Assembly (NCBI GenBank): GCA_023515745.1
Contig: JALECJ010000256.1
Location: 434,001 to 498,000 of the forward strand
Source of the DNA: Amoeboaphelidium protococcarum
Taxonomy: Eukaryota; Aphelidiomycota; Aphelidea
Reading direction: 5' to 3'
Length of the DNA: 64,000 nt
Part shown: positions 59,248 through 64,000 of the stretch, piece by piece
Layout: every line of letters begins with the position of its first letter
Position numbering within the stretch: the stretch's first letter is position 1
The notes under the pieces: model-generated
The model's input: the letters and a program-made list of their open reading frames with translations, nothing else
Told to the model about the DNA's origin: nothing
The model's database searches: none
Program-made: the position numbers and the translations under genes

Positions 59248-62200
59248 TCACAGAGCCACCTCTTCCTCAGTCTTCGTATTTGCCGGCGCGTTCTTGGACG
59301 TCTTAACTTTCTACTACGCGCCCTGCTTACGACCCAAATCTCCGAAAGCAGCTCTGGCAATAGCGTAAGGGAATACCTCTTCCAGAACATCGGTAGATAT
59401 GTACTTGGACAACTGGCAAAACTTTCTTACAACCAAGTACAGGCCTCTGATAACATCGGCGCGCAGAGAATCCTTATTCTTCATCAACATTGCAGAACTC
59501 ACCTGCACAAACTCTTTATGAACCTGAGCGATAAAACCACTTTCTGCATTAGGACTGGTGAGAGCAATCAGGTACGTCAGCATTACATCCACAGTATAAG
59601 CCAAGCAGTGCCCATTGTTGTCCAGCGCCTCAAGTTGCACAATGAAATTACTCTGCAAATCTGGAACTAAAGACTTGAATGCCACAGCAAATAGATATGG
59701 CAGCAGAGAGAAAAGCTTCTGATCAGTCATCTGATTCTTACACAGCATATTAAACGCCACCTTCACCATATTGTCTCCGCGATCATTAATCCCAATAAAG
59801 TTGGCCAGATTGTCCAATGCGGCATACTCCACATTATTGAATACATTAACATCGTACTTGGTATACACATTGCTCACTAGAGATGTAACCACACCAGCCT
59901 TATTAGAGAAAGCAATACCAAGAGCTTCATACAGATTCTTACGGAATAAAAGTACCAAACCAACGTTAATGGACTTTTACAGTACATCATCGACACCTTT
60001 AAACTTCTTTGCCAAATCATCGAATCTACCTTCAATGAACCAGTTCTTCTATAGTTGGAAAAGCAACTCACTATTAGCATTCACGTATTCTTTAACATCC
60101 TTGAGCGTATGGAAGATCAAATGCAAAAATCTCTCGTCCATTATGCGCACGCCAGAAGGTCCAATAATCTAGCAGAGAGCAATCAACTCGGCTAGATCTG
60201 TGTAATACTGGGCTTTAAACGTGCTCTGAGAGTGGCTCACAATCTACTTTTTCAACTCAGAGACTACAGCAACATTGTACGTGGCTCGGTCTCTCACATA
60301 CTCAACATACCAGTTCACGTAAGTTACCATAAAAGATTAAACATCGCTATTACCAGTGAATGGGACAGGCTTCTTAGAAGGCTTCTTTGGTAGAGATTTG
60401 ATAGCATTCATATCAACGTCAGTGAAATACTTTCTAGCCATATTCAAATCCAATTACTCCAGGAGAACATCGCGAATAATGCCATGAGCTTGAGGACCAC
60501 AATAACGCTAGATGACATCAGTGATAGCGTTCAACTCATTCAAAAACTAAGAAGGTCTCTTAATCTGGAAAGGAGGCTCATCTGCGCCATCTTTGTGTGG
60601 ACTCGTCGGAGCAGCCTGAATATACGGAGCCGCCATTAAGATTGCACGCAATTTCATCGTGATGGCATCCTTCAAATACTCACTCGGACTGTACAAGTGA
60701 TCAAACACCGCAAAGTAATCTAGAGCAGTCAGAGCATCAACACAATTAATCAAAGCCAGGCGTAACACTGGAATACTTCCAATGTATGCAGCATTTCTGA
60801 AAACACTTTCATACCCAGGCTTGACTATCTGCTGTTGCGCTGCCTTTTTGGAAGTCATTTTATCTCTCTTATCTGGCACAAATATGACACCATTCTCGTC
60901 CAGAGTCTAATTACCAAATGACACATGGTAATTGATAACAGCCTGGCAATAATCTGCTGCGGATCTAGAAATATTCTGCAATTGAATGTTTATCCATTCA
61001 TTCGATTTTGCAGACACGCGATCAACTTCCTTCTGAACATATCCATTCACATTCAAGATAAAGTCACTGGAAGCAATAAACACAGAGTTCAGACACAGGA
61101 CAATATCCGGATAGGAAGACAGCACCTCGTTCACTTGCTCCTAGATCAGTGAACGGAAATGATAGGAGAACTTTAGATTGCAATTCTCATCAATTATGCT
61201 CTGAGTCTCATCAATGAACCTGGTCCTGTAACCAATCTCATTCATCAATGCAATAAAATCTGGAACCAATCTAGGATCGATAGAGGATTCCACAGAGTAA
61301 ATATGAACCAGCAAACGTTCATAGTCAAGTCTCAAATCGCCAAATGTCAACAAAATGTTCGAGTCTCGCACTTTATCAGCAATAGAGTACAAAATCATCT
61401 CTATTGTCGGTTCCAATTTACAAGTATCTTTCAATTTTTGCACCAGATTATCAATCAGAGGCCCATAATGAGTATTCATCAGATTGCTATAAAATTCCTG
61501 CGCCACCATCTGCTGCGATAACAAAACCTTCTTCAACTTGGTGAGAGCGTGCATCAATTCAAAAATCTTAGGGTCATTTCCTTGCTGCACATTAGGAGCT
61601 TTAGGTGCAAATTTCGGCAGATTGTAGCCCACAGTCTTATCGTGATGATTGAAATACCACACAAGCTCCTCTTTGGCCAAGTTCATCAATGACAACAGCA
61701 CTGGCAGCTTGTATCCAATCACAAATGGAGAATCCTGTACAATGAGTACCCACTGCTTAAGTGCAAACTTTACATACTCTCTACGGCTAGAGTGGAACTA
61801 CACAGCTTTGTACAATCCTTCCGCATGTGCTTCGCTGATCAACTACTTGATCTTGGACAACTTGCTGTTGGACTTTACAATAACATCAATCTCAGTGGCA
61901 AGGTTCAACACTTCGGAGCGAAAGACTACAAACACAATATTCTGAGATAGGACAAACTTCAAGGCATCACTTAGTGCTTAAGTCTTCAAATACTCGGCCG
62001 GAATAACTAACATACCAATGACTACCGTATAACTAAAGTCATTAAAACTAGGAATCACACGAATCTTGGCCTCGTCTACAGTCAAAGACTTTACATTAAT
62101 ACCGGATGCATACACACCATCCTTCCTTATTTACTCCATACTCATTGGGCCATACTTCATGTACTCGGTGATTGATGACTGCAGAAGAGTACTTAGACAA

Positions 62201-63002
62201 AGAGTCATCGGACTCAGCTACTCTTACAGGGCGATGATTGGCTTGTCATATACAGCAAAGAACGAGGCCATACGTCCATAATTCATATCTCCCATCTTGC
62301 TTGGACTCAAATACTGAGTCAAGAAGTTGAATACAGATGCCACAATCTTCTTCTCATCCGCCAGCTTACCCATCAACAAGTGAACACTAACCAAATTGCA
62401 CAGCAACTTGAGAATACCATCCGTCAATCTGAAATGCTATTAACACTACACTCTTTAAAATACATTTATGGATTGGTAAGAGTTTCGGCATGCCAAGAAA
62501 CATTATAAAACTTACATTTAAGCCAACCAAACGATCACATACTAGAAGACAAGATATTGATACTTCGGTAAACTCCATAATATCCACAAACAATTGATAT
62601 ATTGGCTAGATTTCTGCCAGCACCTGACGAGCATCAGTCTACAGAGCCTGGGCAGACGAGTTCTACAATCACAGCGCAAATGTAAGAGACATATCAAAAC
62701 ATTATAAGACATAAACAGTAGATAAAGCAAGTACGTACCTTGTGAGTATCAGGGACGTCAGGAAACTTCTTCAGAACTTGCTTCACAAAAGCCTGATAAG
62801 GTTGCTCTGTAAACAGACGTGGTTGTTCACTCTTGCGATTGAGCGCCGACACCTCCTCTGGAACCATAGTGTCTATCACACAGCCAGGTCCATCCCCGTT
62901 GAAGATGTAAACATAATTATACAAGCCAGACAGTAGGTTGACAGCATGTTCATTCAATACACGGACAGTCTCCGCAATTTTGCGAGAATCAACTTATGCC
63001 AT
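59248..63002 (-). CDS. NCKAP1: NCKAP1/HEM (Nap1) subunit of the WAVE regulatory complex
   Basis: 1202 aa from complement(62739..63002), complement(62516..62662) and complement(59248..62445). Introns of 76 and 70 nt end TTGTAG and GTGTAG. Family landmarks: VLNEHAVNLLSGLYNY near the N-terminus, PNVQ-linked helices, QNLSVC-like and DNLVQKLKDTCKLEPTIEMI in the middle, FRNAAYIGSIPVLRLALINC with HLYSPSEYLKDAITMKLRAI, and C-terminal DVLEEVFPYAIARAAFGDL. Length is close to human NCKAP1 (about 1130). With CYFIP, ABI, HSPC300 and WAVE it links Rac to Arp2/3 actin branching. A crawling or amoeboid stage is inferred. Confidence 0.9.
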
Positions 63003-63701
63003 TGTCAGTTATGATAATGCTTTAAGGTTACCACCTTTTACTAATTATTACTGTACCGACTTGGCTTTGTTGAAGTCAGACGATGAAACAAAAGAGACTT
63101 CGTTTCACTTTTACAAATGGCGAAAACAACAACATCGACCATTTGATTGGAGAGAGCGAGCACCCTAGGAAGACGTGAAAATTGCATTATAGCTATGACT
63201 AGCCTCAGTGAAAAGAATTTTGAGTTTAATTAGAATGAAAATAGTAATCATGAAAGTAGTTTATTTGATAGAAAATCCAATATTTTATCAATGTTGAGCT
63301 CAGTAAGTAGGTAGATGAGGTGAGAAACGAATATAAGAGCAAAAAAAACATTGATTCAGATACTATCTAGTCCGGTGTTAACATCATGGTAAATCAGATG
63401 TCCCTATCAAAAGTATAATCATAATCAACGTATACGCGTACTGGCATTCAAAGCTGTCACTGCATTAGATTCAGCAAGTGCGCTTGAAATTACTAGTCAT
63501 TCCAGATAATTACATCCTGGTATGGTTTCTGTCGTTATTTTTTGCCTTTTTTCATGGTCGGTTGAAGAAAAGAGAACGTACAAGCAAACGTCGGTTAACA
63601 GGTGAGATTACGAAAGTGACGAGTGACGGATCGCGCGAACTCTGCAGCAAATCAGAAAAGACAAAAAGCATTTTTATATCCGCAAGCAAAGTGAAGCAGC
63701 A
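63003..63701. other. Divergent promoter region, no supported gene
   Basis: 699 bases between the HEM and TMEM256-like starts. A 76-codon ORF at 63478-63708 starts with a hydrophobic stretch but runs out of frame into the next gene's start and has no family match; more likely 5' flank. Confidence 0.4.
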
Positions 63702-64000
63702 ATGCTAAATTTCCATTAGATTGGTTGTATTTCCGGCGCGTTGGCTGTCGGTCTTGGGGCGTTTGGAGCGCATGGGCTGAGGACGAGTTTAATGAAGTAG
63801 ACAAAGGATGTCGCGGTGGTTGATAGGAAGTTGTCTGGCTGGTCGACCGCGGCCTCTTATTAGTTGCTTCACTCAGTCATGATTGTGATCGCGTCTCAGT
63901 ATCAGTAAGGCGGTAGTTAGCGTCCTTTATCCGCAGCTCTCTTCACTTGTGGTAATTTACTCTTTAGTGGTTCAATCTACTTGCTGACACTGAATCCCGG
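63702..64000 (+). CDS. TMEM256/DUF423-like small membrane protein, cut by window edge
   Basis: About 99 residues seen from ATG 63702, running off the window. The start CISGALAVGLGAFGAHGLRT is the family signature, followed by STAASYQLLHSVMIVIASQY and a further hydrophobic stretch FTCGNLLFSGSIYLLTLNP. The family has about four membrane helices and no established role; found in bacteria (YgdD) and mitochondria-bearing eukaryotes. Confidence 0.8.

Noticed and set aside
63478-63708. Separate 76-aa gene before the TMEM256-like gene
   Set aside because: No family match, overlaps the next start in another frame, best explained as 5' flank.
1-64000. Ciliate origin because of the TAA/TAG = Gln code
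   Set aside because: Gene content is holomycotan/opisthokont-like (SEC66, Pbs2-like MAPKK, Mdm1-type nexin, HEM), gene order and intergenic lengths do not suggest nanochromosomes, and no telomere repeats were seen.

Overview
The window is nuclear DNA of a eukaryote with a reassigned genetic code. TAA and TAG stand at conserved glutamine positions in almost every recognisable gene (for example the retroelement integrase motif HPQTNG is written CAC CCC TAA ACC AAT GGA), and every gene I could close ends in TGA. All coordinates and lengths below assume TAA/TAG = Gln and TGA as the only stop. The gene set points to an early-branching Holomycota lineage (fungus side of the opisthokonts, perhaps aphelid- or rozellid-like) rather than a ciliate. 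It has fungal-type SEC66, a Pbs2/Wis1-like MAPKK and an Mdm1-type nexin, next to genes lost in most fungi: a WAVE-complex HEM/NCKAP1 subunit, TRAF7-like, phenylalanine hydroxylase and ACMSD. This placement is inference. Genes are dense, on both strands, with short introns (52-83 nt) that all end in GTAG.

Layout. 1-7 kb: CCT2 (C-terminus off the window), Pbs2-like MAPKK, AP-3 delta, an acidic ETT1-like protein. 7.1-12.3 kb: a tRNA-Met gene with a complete, very young Ty3/gypsy retrotransposon inserted 13 bp upstream of it (identical 267-bp LTRs, 4-bp target duplication, self-priming-type PBS, in-frame UGA between gag and pol). 12.6-21.3 kb: an accessory island bounded by an inverted duplication of a secreted Lys/Asp/Tyr-repeat protein gene. 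Between the arms lie a GNAT acetyltransferase and a decayed copy of it, a SANT-domain gene flanked by 235-bp direct repeats, a 5' gene fragment and a secreted Gln/Gly-rich protein.

21.8-42.3 kb: core genes: MAPR/cytochrome-b5-like protein, homeodomain protein, phenylalanine hydroxylase, GON4L-like SANT protein, LicD-like membrane protein, GT1 glycosyltransferase, SDS22, 2OG-Fe(II) oxygenase, phosphomevalonate kinase, SNU114/EFTUD2, TRAF7-like. 42.3-46.6 kb: 4 kb without a convincing gene, with broken ORF pieces and a repeat-like stretch. 46.6-64 kb: C2orf76-like, NDUFV2, Mdm1/SNX13-like, SMC1, neugrin/RRG9-like, SEC66, ACMSD, NCKAP1/HEM and the start of a TMEM256-like gene.

Most genes are independent housekeeping units (folding, trafficking, splicing, cohesin, respiration, sterol precursor synthesis, actin regulation). 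The islands at 7-21 kb and 42-46 kb carry the mobile and fast-evolving material.
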